The notes beneath the pieces were generated by a model. The model was given only the letters and a program-made list of their open reading frames with translations, did no database searches and was not told the origin of the DNA. From positions 1-42,446 of the IMG/VR virus record IMGVR_UViG_3300020183_000165: 42,446 nucleotides of DNA; one strand, given 5' to 3'. Below are positions 31,004 through 38,803 of this stretch, piece by piece (the stretch's first letter is position 1; every line of letters starts with the position of its first letter). This DNA is from a virus. A program made the translations under genes and the position numbers.

Positions 31004-33376
31004 CTACACAGGCAGCTCCCACCACACCTGATCCACCCTTGGGCTCTTCAGCAAACGCCCTAAACCGTAGTCCCCAACTAGCTTCTGCAACATCCCCTTC
31101 GCCTCTTCACCGTTCTCCGCCCACTTCCTCCTCACCAAGTCGCGGGCTGTTACCTGCTGATTCTCACGTGTCTTAGCCAGCTCCACTACCTTCACCACCC
31201 ACCCCGGTAGCTCACCACCTCCCACCTGGGGGGCTAACACGTCGAACTGGTTCAAGAAAAACTGACACAGCACCGTCGCCCGCTCCATCACCTCCCGACT
31301 GATTGGCCCCCGATCTCCAATCGTCCTCATCTCATGCCCCGCACATACGTGATCTAACGCCCACAGCAACCCCGCTGCCCTCGCCAAATACCCGTGCAGC
31401 TTCATCAAAAACGCACTCCTGCTCGCATATGTGTTCTCCGCTTCCTCCGTAAACCTGTTAGCCGTCTGCTCAAACACCTCCCACGCCCCGTCACTCAAAT
31501 CCACTACCACCGTCTGCTGGGGTGCCATCGCATCCAATAAATCCACCAGCTCCAACAGCTCCTGATTGATTTCCACACCATCCCGCATCACCCTCGGTTT
31601 CACGTAAGGCGGTGAGACCCATAAGAATCGACTCCAGAATCCATCACCACTCCTCGCTGTCGCGTCATCCCCGTGCAGCAGGTCCGTCAACTTGTCCTGC
31701 TGAATCGCTCCAAATAACGACACCGCTGTCTTGGCGATCCGTATCGGCTCACTTCCCTTTCGCAGGATGTTGATGGCACCCCCACTCCACATCGACAACC
31801 ACGCCGCTCTGTCACTCGCATTGCGCCGGTACTTATCCATCGAACCAATGAACCCGCTCAGCTCGTCGTGGAAGCTCACAACCCCAGGCACGTCCTCGCG
31901 GTTCAACAGCGAACACAACGCCTCCAACGTCGCGTCCATTACTACCCGCTGCCGGGGGTAATTCGGTGGTGCTTTGTCCCCAGGACCTGCCTTCCACTCC
32001 CGCAGCTGCTCCCGATACGTCTCGTACTCAGCGCGATCTCGTTGCTCTAAAGGCCATAAAAACTGGTTGGCCACTGGCGTCTTCTTGCTACCCGCAGGCG
32101 CCACAGTCCCCATCCAGAAGATGCAGGGCTCCTTCCAACCCTTCGCTACCTGTACCCAATACCGCTTACCCAACACCGAGGCCAGTGTCGTCATAAACGG
32201 TGCTAACAAAGCGTTCTCCGACACAGGAAATGCTTTCGCTCGATCTACCAACAGATCGGCTAGCTGCTTCGGAAAGACGCTGCTCAAAGTAAAGGCTGCT
32301 GCACGGGCTTCTGCCCACTGCCAGTAACTCCGCTGACGGAGTTCCTTCACCAGTGGGTCATTCTCATTCTCGGACTCCTTTGACCGAACTTCACGCTCAA
32401 GTGGCCATGGGCACACCCAACCCTTCCGCTGCGCCTCCCGAAACAAGTGCCAAATCGTCTTGCGCTGCTCTGGTGCATCCACCAACGACATCGCAACCCT
32501 CTTCAACTCCCAGTGCTGTTGGCCCCAACCCGCTGCCTTCGCCAGCTCAGCAGCAACGTCTGGGCCAAACTCATGCACCATCGCCGCTAATACATCCCGC
32601 GCTGCCTCATACGTCCCACTTCCTGGTGCCTCACGCTCAGGGCAGAACCGCAGCGCCTCCTGCACCACCTGCCTCTTCTCTACCGCCGTCATCCGTTCGT
32701 AGTGCTTGCCCCGCTGCGCATGTGGCAAGTCCTCATCGCTTGGCTCAGTGCGCAGCACACTCTCCGCTGGCCGCACTAGCGCCATTAACTGCGGCAGCTC
32801 AAACCGCTCACCCGTGGTGCTCATCACCCGCGACTGCTCACCCGTCTTCGGATGCACCCCGCCTGCAAGTCTGAGCACTTGGCAAGGCTTACTCAGTGAG
32901 GTGTCTACCTTTACCCCCTCAAGGAACCTCTCAACGTGCTTGAACAGCATTTTCTGCGCTGCCGTGAACGCAGTCGTGCTGCAGGGCGCCCGCAGAAACC
33001 AGTAATTATGCACTGACTTACCACCAGTCCACAGCTGAAGCGATGGCCTCGGCAGACCGCAAACCTCCCACTGCGACAGCTTTTCCTCCAAGGGCGCTGG
33101 CCCGTCGTCCTCGTAGAACAGCGCCCGGCAAAACTTAATGTCGTCGTTCTTGGTGCCTCCTGGGTTCAGCAGGAATCCCAGTGACAGGTCAGCGTTGTGA
33201 ACCATCGCCGCCTCCACCGCTGATCGCGCATCCTCGGGCAAAGCCCCGACCGTGTTGACGTGGATGCAGGTGCCCCTCTCCTTAGGGAACAGCGCCAGAA
33301 TCACCGGCTCGTCAGGCTTGATACCAGAAAGAAACAGGTGGTCCTGCGCCTGCAGCCAGTCGATCATCGGGGGCAC
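31004..33376 (-). CDS. Primase-polymerase/helicase fusion (AEP + DUF3987-like)
   Basis: GTG at 33376 (790 aa), or ATG three codons in. Residues 80-160 show the archaeo-eukaryotic primase pattern: FYEDD (Glu89/Asp91), SVH (residues 121-123) and later D158 in VKVDTSLSKP. The C-terminal half is a DUF3987-type helicase domain: degenerate Walker A in GTVAPAGSKKTP (residues about 423-434), then VVSFHDELSGF near 500 as Walker B, and the conserved WSRFLWVSPP later. It should unwind and prime at the origin. Host-free replication fits with the phage-encoded polymerase. Confidence 0.75.
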   Translation of the reverse strand: MPPMIDWLQAQDHLFLSGIKPDEPVILALFPKERGTCIHVNTVGALPEDARSAVEAAMVHNADLSLGFLLNPGGTKNDDIKFCRALFYEDDGPAPLEEKLSQWEVCGLPRPSLQLWTGGKSVHNYWFLRAPCSTTAFTAAQKMLFKHVERFLEGVKVDTSLSKPCQVLRLAGGVHPKTGEQSRVMSTTGERFELPQLMALVRPAESVLRTEPSDEDLPHAQRGKHYERMTAVEKRQVVQEALRFCPEREAPGSGTYEAARDVLAAMVHEFGPDVAAELAKAAGWGQQHWELKRVAMSLVDAPEQRKTIWHLFREAQRKGWVCPWPLEREVRSKESENENDPLVKELRQRSYWQWAEARAAAFTLSSVFPKQLADLLVDRAKAFPVSENALLAPFMTTLASVLGKRYWVQVAKGWKEPCIFWMGTVAPAGSKKTPVANQFLWPLEQRDRAEYETYREQLREWKAGPGDKAPPNYPRQRVVMDATLEALCSLLNREDVPGVVSFHDELSGFIGSMDKYRRNASDRAAWLSMWSGGAINILRKGSEPIRIAKTAVSLFGAIQQDKLTDLLHGDDATARSGDGFWSRFLWVSPPYVKPRVMRDGVEINQELLELVDLLDAMAPQQTVVVDLSDGAWEVFEQTANRFTEEAENTYASRSAFLMKLHGYLARAAGLLWALDHVCAGHEMRTIGDRGPISREVMERATVLCQFFLNQFDVLAPQVGGGELPGWVVKVVELAKTRENQQVTARDLVRRKWAENGEEAKGMLQKLVGDYGLGRLLKSPRVDQVWWELPV

Positions 33377-33472
33377 CCTCGGAACTTCAACCTAGATAAG
33401 GTGGCCACCCTCGGCGCCACAATCAAGGATTCCAGCCCGTCGCTTTGCGACCTAAGGTGAGACCCTTACTCA

Positions 33473-33482
33473 GTTACTTAAC
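33473..33482. promoter_or_regulatory. Operator variant GTTACTTAAC
   Basis: It lies directly next to the ATG at 33483 and differs from CTTANNTAAG in the two outer bases. Upstream CCTTACTCAG may be another half site. It sits in the 106-bp divergent region between primase-helicase and the 105-aa gene. Confidence 0.45.
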
Positions 33483-33800
33483 ATGATGACCCGCGACCGC
33501 TACGAATCCGAGGCGCAGGAGTTCTTTCGGCGTAACCCCCATGTCTATGACGCCTTCAGGCTGCTCGCTTACAAGGCCATTGCTGCTGGTAAAACACGCT
33601 GCTCGCAGCGTCTGCTTTGGGAGCGACTGCGCTGGGAGCTTTACATCAGCAGCGATGCCAACGTGGCGGATTACGCCCTAAACAACAACTTCGTGCGCTT
33701 CGCCGCCAAGCAGCTTGAGGCTGAGGGCGAGCTGCCAAGTGGGTTTTTTCAGTTCCGCGAGCGCCATCACCTGCTGGATTCGGTTGACCTGGGGGCGTAA
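33483..33800 (+). CDS. Conserved phage protein, 105 aa
   Basis: ATG at 33483 or 33486. The pattern EAQEFFRRNPHVYDAFRLLA, then AGKTRCSQRLLWERLRWEL, FVRFAAKQLEAEGELPSG and FRERHHLLDSVDLGA recurs in phage and prophage replication regions as an unnamed family. Length fits. It is basic and could bind DNA. Possible leaderless start with the operator directly before it. Confidence 0.55.
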   Translation: MMTRDRYESEAQEFFRRNPHVYDAFRLLAYKAIAAGKTRCSQRLLWERLRWELYISSDANVADYALNNNFVRFAAKQLEAEGELPSGFFQFRERHHLLDSVDLGA

Positions 33801-33856
33801 AGGCAGTACCTTATCTGAGTAAGGGTCTCGCATTAGGCCCGCTACCCCTAGTACCT

Positions 33857-34228
33857 ATGGACAGTCGCTACAGGAACCTCTCAAAACCCACAATTCCCTA
33901 CATCGTCAGCCGCTATCTCGGGCACACCGTCTACCTCGACGAACTGGCTGACCTAACTGACCGCGAATTGGGCCTTCTTGAAACGGAGGTGCATGGCCTC
34001 CACTCCGAGTGCTCGCAGACGTTGGGCAAACGACTAGATCAGCCAGCTGAACTGGGCGCTATTGAAAAGCTCCTTCGTACCTCCGGGCGCTTTGCTCACG
34101 CCATTGAGCGGGAGATGCACGTCAGGCAGCGCAAGGTCTCGATCCTCGACATCCTTGATCAACTCAAGGCAGTCACGTCAGAGCGGGACTCTCTCCGCAC
34201 TCAAGTTGACCACCTGCTGGCCCAATGA
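33857..34228 (+). CDS. Coiled-coil protein, 123 aa, unknown
   Basis: ATG at 33857 behind a CTACCCC leader; operator variant CTTATCTGAG lies at 33810-33819. The protein (MDSRYRNLSKPTIPYIVSRY) has a helical core with LGLLETEVHGLHSECSQTLG and a C-terminal coiled coil (DQLKAVTSERDSLRTQVDHL). Overlaps the next gene (ATGA). Unknown function in the replication region. Confidence 0.55.
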   Translation: MDSRYRNLSKPTIPYIVSRYLGHTVYLDELADLTDRELGLLETEVHGLHSECSQTLGKRLDQPAELGAIEKLLRTSGRFAHAIEREMHVRQRKVSILDILDQLKAVTSERDSLRTQVDHLLAQ

Positions 34229-34461
34229 CGCACTTACCCCGCTCTCCCTGGTTAACAGGGCGCCTTTACAACTTGGACGACTTGCACACCACAGCGCTGG
34301 TCTGCATGGACCGCCGGGAGGTGGTGCTTAAGGAGCTTCTTAACCAGTTCCGTCATCTCTCCGACGACGATATTAAAAGCGTTGTTCGTAACGCGGAGTT
34401 TCTCTACACCTGCAACGAGGCCATGTTCAACCAGTACCGCCAACGACAGGGGGTTGCATGA
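34225..34461 (+). CDS. Small unknown protein, 78 aa
   Basis: ATG at 34225 overlaps the preceding stop (ATGA). MTHLPRSPWLTGRLYNLDDL, then VVLKELLNQFRHLSDDDIKS with a helical C-terminus. No known family. Its stop overlaps the next gene's ATG, so the four genes up to the polymerase are coupled. Confidence 0.55.
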   Translation: MTHLPRSPWLTGRLYNLDDLHTTALVCMDRREVVLKELLNQFRHLSDDDIKSVVRNAEFLYTCNEAMFNQYRQRQGVA

Positions 34462-34628
34462 AAACCCTCAAACCCTCATCACCGCGCACTTATCGCGTCA
34501 CTACTTCCCTGAGATCTTTTGTTGTGATGGCCAGCAGCGTGGCTGCAGCCATATTGACCGCCAAAGAGTTGTACCCAGCTGAGACCGTCATCTCAGTCCT
34601 TAATTCGCCCGAGTGGCTGGATGATTGA
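34458..34628 (+). CDS. Small protein with hydrophobic helix, 56 aa
   Basis: ATG at 34458 overlaps the preceding stop (ATGA), and its TGA overlaps the polymerase ATG (TGATG). MKTLKPSSPRTYRVTTSLRS, then FVVMASSVAAAILTAKELYP (hydrophobic segment) and an acidic tail ending PEWLDD. Tight coupling on both sides argues that it is real. Confidence 0.6.
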   Translation: MKTLKPSSPRTYRVTTSLRSFVVMASSVAAAILTAKELYPAETVISVLNSPEWLDD

Positions 34629-36436
34629 TGGCACTCCTGGAATCTTTCAAGGAGCTGGGCAAAACAATTTGCTTGGACATGGAGACCGCCATGGCTCCAA
34701 TGTCATTCAAGGGCAGAGAGCATGTGCGCCTTCTGCAGCTTCTCTCTGATGAAGGTGAGCTTTGGTACGACCTAGCCACCTTCACTGAGCCCGATTGGAT
34801 GGAGCTGACGGTGCTGCTCCAAGACCCCACTATTACTTGGGTTGGCCAGAACATCGCCTACGACTACCGATGCCTCCTTGGTTGCGGCATCCGTCTTGTG
34901 GGTCGGTTGGAAGACACCATGATCCAGTCGGCCTTGCTGAACAACGGGCTGCCCAACGTCTCCAACTCCCTTGAGGCCATTGCGCTGAGGGTGCTCAAGA
35001 TTCAACTCGATAAGACTCTGCAGAAGCAGGACTGGATGAGTGCCGAGCTGAACGAGGCCGACCTCGCCTACGCCATGGGTGACGTTCGCATCACATGGCA
35101 GGCGTGGCGTCAGCAGCAAGCTGAGATTAAGAACGCTGGCCTGCAGCGCGTCTACGACTTGGAGTGCACTCTCATCCCCGCCGTTGTGGAGATGGAGCAC
35201 ACCGGCATGTTGGTGGATCAGCAGCACGCCCTCACAGCCATCGCACAGCTAGAAGAGGAGATTTGCCTTAGCAAAGGCGAGTTCCTGGAGCTGCTCGATT
35301 CCCAACTGCGGGAACTTCACGGCGATGGCCTACCCCGTGATGACGACGGCAGCTACAACCTTCGTGCAAAAAAGGAACTTAAACGGGAAGGTGGCAGACC
35401 TGCGGGTTTCAACATCAACAGTCCTACGCAGGTGCTAGGTCATCTGGTCTCCATCGGTCTAGACCCGCGAGATCCCAAAACAAACAAGCTCACTACCGAC
35501 AAAAAAATTCTCAGGCCCCTGGCCGACAACCCAGTAGTGTTCAGCCTCTTGGCCTACAAGCGAGCCGAGAAGCGACGCTCAATGATTCAAACTATCTTGG
35601 ACAAACACATCCAAGATGATGGGCGGATTCATCCCCGATTTGCACCTTTGCAAACTGGTACAGGTAGGTTCAGTAGTTCAAATCCTAATGCACAGCAGTT
35701 TCCTCGTGAAGCATTTATTAGGGACATTATTGTTGCTGCACATGCGTATGAACTGGTGGTGATGGATGTTAAAAACATGGAGATGGGTGTGGCGTGTTCG
35801 GAACCCATCGCCAATGAGTCAATCATGCAGAGCGCTTTGCGTGATCAGACTGACCTACACACCCTCACCGGCCACCTGATCTTTCACATCCCCATGGAGG
35901 AAGTGGGTAAAGAGCAGCGTCAGCGGGCCAAGAGTTGCAACTTTGGTTTGCTCTACGGCTCAGGTGCCCTTGGCCTCAAGGAATACTTCGCCAGCTTCGG
36001 CAACTTCATCACTGAAGACGAAGCTAAAGAGTTCCGTAACGCTTGGCTGAACGCTTACCCCGGCATGGCCAAATGGCACGCCTGGGCTAAGCGGGAAGTT
36101 GAGGGTGGTGAGGTGCGGATGGTTGATGGCCGCCGTAGGTGGCTAGTGGACGACATGGCCCGCCACACCGTCTTGCTCAACAACATCGTCCAAGGCACCG
36201 CCGCTTCCATTGTCAAACAAGCCATGGTTGGGATCTGGTCGCGTTTACCTAACGGAGCACGGCTTGTCGCTCAGATCCATGACGAATTGATCGTTGAAGC
36301 ACCTGAGGGCGCTGGTGAAGAGGTGCTTGAAATCATGCAACGCCAGCTTCTTCTTGCTGGGCGACTGATCATTGGCGACTCCGTTGACATGGTTGGCGAG
36401 GGCTCCGTGGCGAAGTCATGGGGTCAAGCCAAATAG
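34628..36436 (+). CDS. polA: Family A DNA polymerase with 3'-5' exonuclease domain
   Basis: ATG at 34628, 602 aa; no 5' nuclease domain. Exonuclease residues: D17-x-E19 in CLDMETA, N75...D79 in GQNIAYDY, and Y148...D152 in YAMGDV. Polymerase: motif A is DVKNME (Asp380, Glu385) in place of the usual DYSQIE; motif B gives R431-x-R-A-K435-SCNF439GLLY443; motif C is H551-D-E553 in QIHDEL. F at 439 fits discrimination against dideoxynucleotides. Replicates the phage genome together with the AEP-helicase. The motif A change is discussed as a finding. Confidence 0.92.
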   Translation: MALLESFKELGKTICLDMETAMAPMSFKGREHVRLLQLLSDEGELWYDLATFTEPDWMELTVLLQDPTITWVGQNIAYDYRCLLGCGIRLVGRLEDTMIQSALLNNGLPNVSNSLEAIALRVLKIQLDKTLQKQDWMSAELNEADLAYAMGDVRITWQAWRQQQAEIKNAGLQRVYDLECTLIPAVVEMEHTGMLVDQQHALTAIAQLEEEICLSKGEFLELLDSQLRELHGDGLPRDDDGSYNLRAKKELKREGGRPAGFNINSPTQVLGHLVSIGLDPRDPKTNKLTTDKKILRPLADNPVVFSLLAYKRAEKRRSMIQTILDKHIQDDGRIHPRFAPLQTGTGRFSSSNPNAQQFPREAFIRDIIVAAHAYELVVMDVKNMEMGVACSEPIANESIMQSALRDQTDLHTLTGHLIFHIPMEEVGKEQRQRAKSCNFGLLYGSGALGLKEYFASFGNFITEDEAKEFRNAWLNAYPGMAKWHAWAKREVEGGEVRMVDGRRRWLVDDMARHTVLLNNIVQGTAASIVKQAMVGIWSRLPNGARLVAQIHDELIVEAPEGAGEEVLEIMQRQLLLAGRLIIGDSVDMVGEGSVAKSWGQAK

Positions 36437-36448
36437 AACTACACACAC

Positions 36449-36673
36449 ATGAAAGACAACGACCCCATCAGCCCTGACCACTACCGCTCTGGCGGCATAG
36501 AGTGTGTGGAGGCTATTCGGGCCTCGCTAGGTGACGACCGTTTCTGTGACTACTGCCAAGGGAACGTTCAAAAGTACGTCTGGAGGTGGCGCCATAAGAA
36601 CGGCGTTGAAGACCTAAAAAAGGCAAGCGTCTACCTCAACTGGCTTATTGAGGCCGCCGAGTCTCAGCGGTAG
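36449..36673 (+). CDS. DUF3310 family protein
   Basis: 74 aa with the typical order: DPISPDHYRSGGIECVEAIR, then LGDDRFCDYCQGNVQKYVWR and a WRHKNGVEDLKKASVYLNWL segment. DUF3310 (SaV-like) proteins are common in phages, often near polymerase genes, and are suspected to touch nucleotide or replication enzymes. Function is not known for sure. Confidence 0.8.
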   Translation: MKDNDPISPDHYRSGGIECVEAIRASLGDDRFCDYCQGNVQKYVWRWRHKNGVEDLKKASVYLNWLIEAAESQR

Positions 36674-36699
36674 ACTGGGCTTACTTACTTGAGTAACGA

Positions 36700-36912
36700 G
36701 TGGACGATGCCGCTCACCTAAGGCAGCAGGCTATGGCCAAGCTGCGGGCGGCTGTCTCGTTTGCTACTGCGGGTGAGTTGCATCGTGCTGCCGAGTTCCT
36801 CGATTTTGCACGCGAGGTTCGCTCCGGCAAGCGAAGACTCAGGGCGGCCACTCGCGCTGACAGCAGACGGAAGGCAGTGGATCGTTACGGTTACTACGGT
36901 ACTGACCGCTGA
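36700..36912 (+). CDS. Small basic protein, 70 aa
   Basis: GTG at 36700, or ATG at 36733. MDDAAHLRQQAMAKLRAAVS, then ELHRAAEFLDFAREVRSGKR and a very basic C-terminus with ADSRRKAVDRYG. Operator variant CTTACTTGAG lies at 36684-36693, just before the start. Might bind nucleic acid. No known family. Confidence 0.5.
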   Translation: MDDAAHLRQQAMAKLRAAVSFATAGELHRAAEFLDFAREVRSGKRRLRAATRADSRRKAVDRYGYYGTDR

Positions 36913-36947
36913 GACCAACGGGACTCGGTAAAAGTGCTAGAAAGGGG

Positions 36948-36976
36948 TTGACCCTTACTTAAGGATTCCATACGAT
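36948..36976 (+). promoter_or_regulatory. Sigma-70 promoter with CTTACTTAAG operator in the spacer (integrase unit)
   Basis: TTGACC (36948-36953), 17 bp, TACGAT (36971-36976). The exact operator CTTACTTAAG covers 36954-36963, directly next to the -35 box. Predicted start of transcription is near 36983, about 20 nt before the GTG at 37003. A repressor bound here would block RNA polymerase. This is the best supported case that the motif is an operator. Confidence 0.7.
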
Positions 36977-37002
36977 TCGCCCGACCTTAGTCAGAGCGCT
37001 TA

Positions 37003-37224
37003 GTGCCGCACGTAAACCCCGAGCAGGTTCAAACCCTGCACGAGCTGATTAATGAGGCTGCAAACGCAGCGACCGGCATCGCTGAGAACCTGGCCTCCTT
37101 TGGAGACTTCGACGAAGCTGACCCTGAACTAGAAATGACGTTTCGGGTCAACACGACGAAAGCTTTATGGATCAGGGACGAACTTGTATCCATCCTTAAC
37201 TCTTTACTCAATGACCCTTCTTGA
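37003..37224 (+). CDS. Small protein before integrase, 73 aa
   Basis: GTG at 37003. MPHVNPEQVQTLHELINEAA, then ATGIAENLASFGDFDEADPE and a helix ending NSLLNDPS. Acidic and helical. Overlaps the integrase ATG by 14 nt, so it is coupled. It may be a recombination directionality factor or a partner of integrase by position, but the sequence shows no HTH; unknown. Confidence 0.5.
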   Translation: MPHVNPEQVQTLHELINEAANAATGIAENLASFGDFDEADPELEMTFRVNTTKALWIRDELVSILNSLLNDPS

Positions 37225-38065
37225 GCTTTGGCAAGCCTTTAAGTCTGAGCGGGCTCTTTCAGTCGCACCTACAAGCACCACCTCCACTTGGACGCAGGTA
37301 ACGCACTACTTGGAACGCTGTCCGTTTCAGGACCCCGAGCAAGCCCGTCTGGCCATGGTCTGGATCCTGAAGCAGCAGCCACCGAAATCGGCAAAAGCGG
37401 TAGCTCAGTACGTCAAAACGCTTTTTCGCTGGGCATCCAGCGAGGACGTAGCGCTGGTTAGCCGCAACCCAGTGGCCAGCTTCCGCCTACCCAAGGAAGA
37501 GCAGAGGCCAGAGCCCGTGGTCATCCCCAAGCCCATGCAGGACGACGTGATGGCCTCGCTGCAACTGACATCCATTCATGAGGCCAAGTGGCATCTGGTG
37601 GCCAAATTTCAGCTACAACTGGGCTTGCGTACTGCGGAGCTGTTTGGCCTGCAGTGGGAAGACGTGGACTGGGAGAGCCGGCGCTGCCGAATCCACCAGA
37701 ACATGACGCTCACCCATGGCCTGCAAGGCCGCACCAAGACAGGCAAAGAGCGGTGGGTGCCTCTAAACCAGATCGCCTACGACATCCTGCAAAGTATGCA
37801 GAAACTGCATACCGAACTGTTCGTTTTCCCTTGGCCTAGGCAGACCTACCAAACATCATTTCGCAGCGCTATGCAGCGTCTCTACAACAAAGGCGTGATC
37901 AAGCATCGCTACCGCCCTTACGACCTAAGGCACACCTTCATCAGTTCGCTGCTGGAGCAAGGCATCCCAGTGACGCAGGTGGCTAAGTGGGCTGGCAACT
38001 CACCTAAGACCTGCTGGGAGCACTATGCCGGCATTACAGGCTCTTACGACATGCCTCTTGTGTAG
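37211..38065 (+). CDS. int: Tyrosine recombinase (integrase)
   Basis: I chose ATG at 37211, 284 aa. N-terminal SAM-like core-binding region, then the catalytic domain: R140 in LGLRTAEL, lysine at about 176-179 in TKTGKERWVPL, the YDLRHTF box with R240, and the nucleophile Y272 in CWEHYAG. The box III histidine, usually in GHS, is replaced by asparagine (AGNS, residue 263). That change occurs in a few active recombinases but deserves a check. It integrates the genome into the host, and the attP site was not identified. Confidence 0.88.
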   Translation: MTLLELWQAFKSERALSVAPTSTTSTWTQVTHYLERCPFQDPEQARLAMVWILKQQPPKSAKAVAQYVKTLFRWASSEDVALVSRNPVASFRLPKEEQRPEPVVIPKPMQDDVMASLQLTSIHEAKWHLVAKFQLQLGLRTAELFGLQWEDVDWESRRCRIHQNMTLTHGLQGRTKTGKERWVPLNQIAYDILQSMQKLHTELFVFPWPRQTYQTSFRSAMQRLYNKGVIKHRYRPYDLRHTFISSLLEQGIPVTQVAKWAGNSPKTCWEHYAGITGSYDMPLV

Positions 38066-38079
38066 AGGGAACCTCGGTA

Positions 38080-38093
38080 GGAGCTTCGGCTCC
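38080..38093 (+). terminator. Weak hairpin with UUCG loop after integrase
   Basis: GGAGC-TTCG-GCTCC, followed after some 15 bases by TTCTTTTT. A UUCG loop stabilises the hairpin, but the T run is too far for a strong terminator. The region between here and 38120 is where attP could lie. Confidence 0.4.
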
Positions 38094-38119
38094 CGATCTT
38101 CCAATTCTTTTTACGGCAA

Positions 38120-38299
38120 GTGACCACCCAACTCAGTTACGTAAATCAGTGCAACCCGGTTGAGCAGCAAGCGCGGCAAGACCTGCTTGAGGACCTGTAC
38201 CGCAGGTCTGGCAGGGCTGAGCTGCCTTACGGCCACCCGCTGCACAGCACCTACACCGGCCTTTGGCAGGAATACACCCAACCCCAGCCCGTCCAATGA
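38120..38299 (+). CDS. Small protein, 59 aa
   Basis: GTG at 38120, TGA overlaps the next ATG (ATGA). MTTQLSYVNQCNPVEQQARQ, then DLLEDLYRRSGRAELPYGHP and TYTGLWQEY. It carries GTTACGTAAA (38136-38145), an operator-like match within coding sequence. Unknown function. Confidence 0.5.
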   Translation: MTTQLSYVNQCNPVEQQARQDLLEDLYRRSGRAELPYGHPLHSTYTGLWQEYTQPQPVQ

Positions 38300-38469
38300 G
38301 CAGCACCTACGAAACCCGCATTGGCAATCTTTTTGACGCTTGGTGGAAGGATTCTTTTCCTTTTGCACCAGTTAACAAGCAGACACGCGAAAACTTCATC
38401 GCGTTTGGGAGCCATCTTCTAAACGACTACGACACGATTCTTAAAGGTGGGGATGCCTCAGCGGCCTGA
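38296..38469 (+). CDS. Small protein, 57 aa
   Basis: ATG at 38296 overlaps the preceding stop. MSSTYETRIGNLFDAWWKDS, then FPFAPVNKQTRENFIAFGSH and acidic end. Aromatic-rich, and probably a small globular domain. Unknown. Confidence 0.5.
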   Translation: MSSTYETRIGNLFDAWWKDSFPFAPVNKQTRENFIAFGSHLLNDYDTILKGGDASAA

Positions 38470-38803
38470 AACCTGGGAGGACAAGGCCCTCGCTGCGTTC
38501 TGGGCGCCGGAGTTTAAGGACGAAACTTTGGAGTCCCACGCCCGTATCCGTGCGGCTGTCTCGGCAGCAACTTGTTTTCTCATTCACACCTACACCGACA
38601 CTTACTCCGGCAATGGCTCGACGGGAAACCAAAAACAGCGCGATGGACGCTTACATGGAGAACATCGCAAAGATCCCGCTAATGACAGCCCAGGAGGAGA
38701 TCCTTCTGGGCAAGTTGGTGCGGCGAATGATGGCTCTAAAACAGCTAGATCGGGAACTAACCCGCAAGGAAAAGAGAGAGGTGTTAATGGGAGAGCGAGC
38801 TAA
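38453..38803 (+). CDS. Overlapping small gene upstream of the sigma factor
   Basis: ATG at 38453 follows AAAGGTGGGG, a good ribosome binding site. The first 60 residues (MPQRPETWEDKALAAFWAPE, then FKDETLESHARIRAAVSAAT) look protein-like. The rest, past the sigma ATG at 38613, is Gly/Asn/Asp-rich and reads like a shadow of the sigma gene's other frame. Either a real long overlap of 191 bp, or a frameshift or shorter gene. Function unknown. Confidence 0.45.
   Translation: MPQRPETWEDKALAAFWAPEFKDETLESHARIRAAVSAATCFLIHTYTDTYSGNGSTGNQKQRDGRLHGEHRKDPANDSPGGDPSGQVGAANDGSKTARSGTNPQGKERGVNGRAS

Noticed and set aside
31731-32050. Two small plus-strand frames opposite the primase-helicase
   Set aside because: Shadows without start signals, overlapping each other.
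32353-32874. Plus-strand open frame (173 aa) opposite the primase-helicase
   Set aside because: Pro/Ser/Ala-rich shadow of the real gene, no ribosome binding site, no recognisable domain.
38066-38120. attP or tRNA 3' fragment beside the integrase
   Set aside because: A UUCG hairpin is present but no T-loop pattern or tRNA-like 3' end could be recognised. Needs a bacterial attachment site for comparison.
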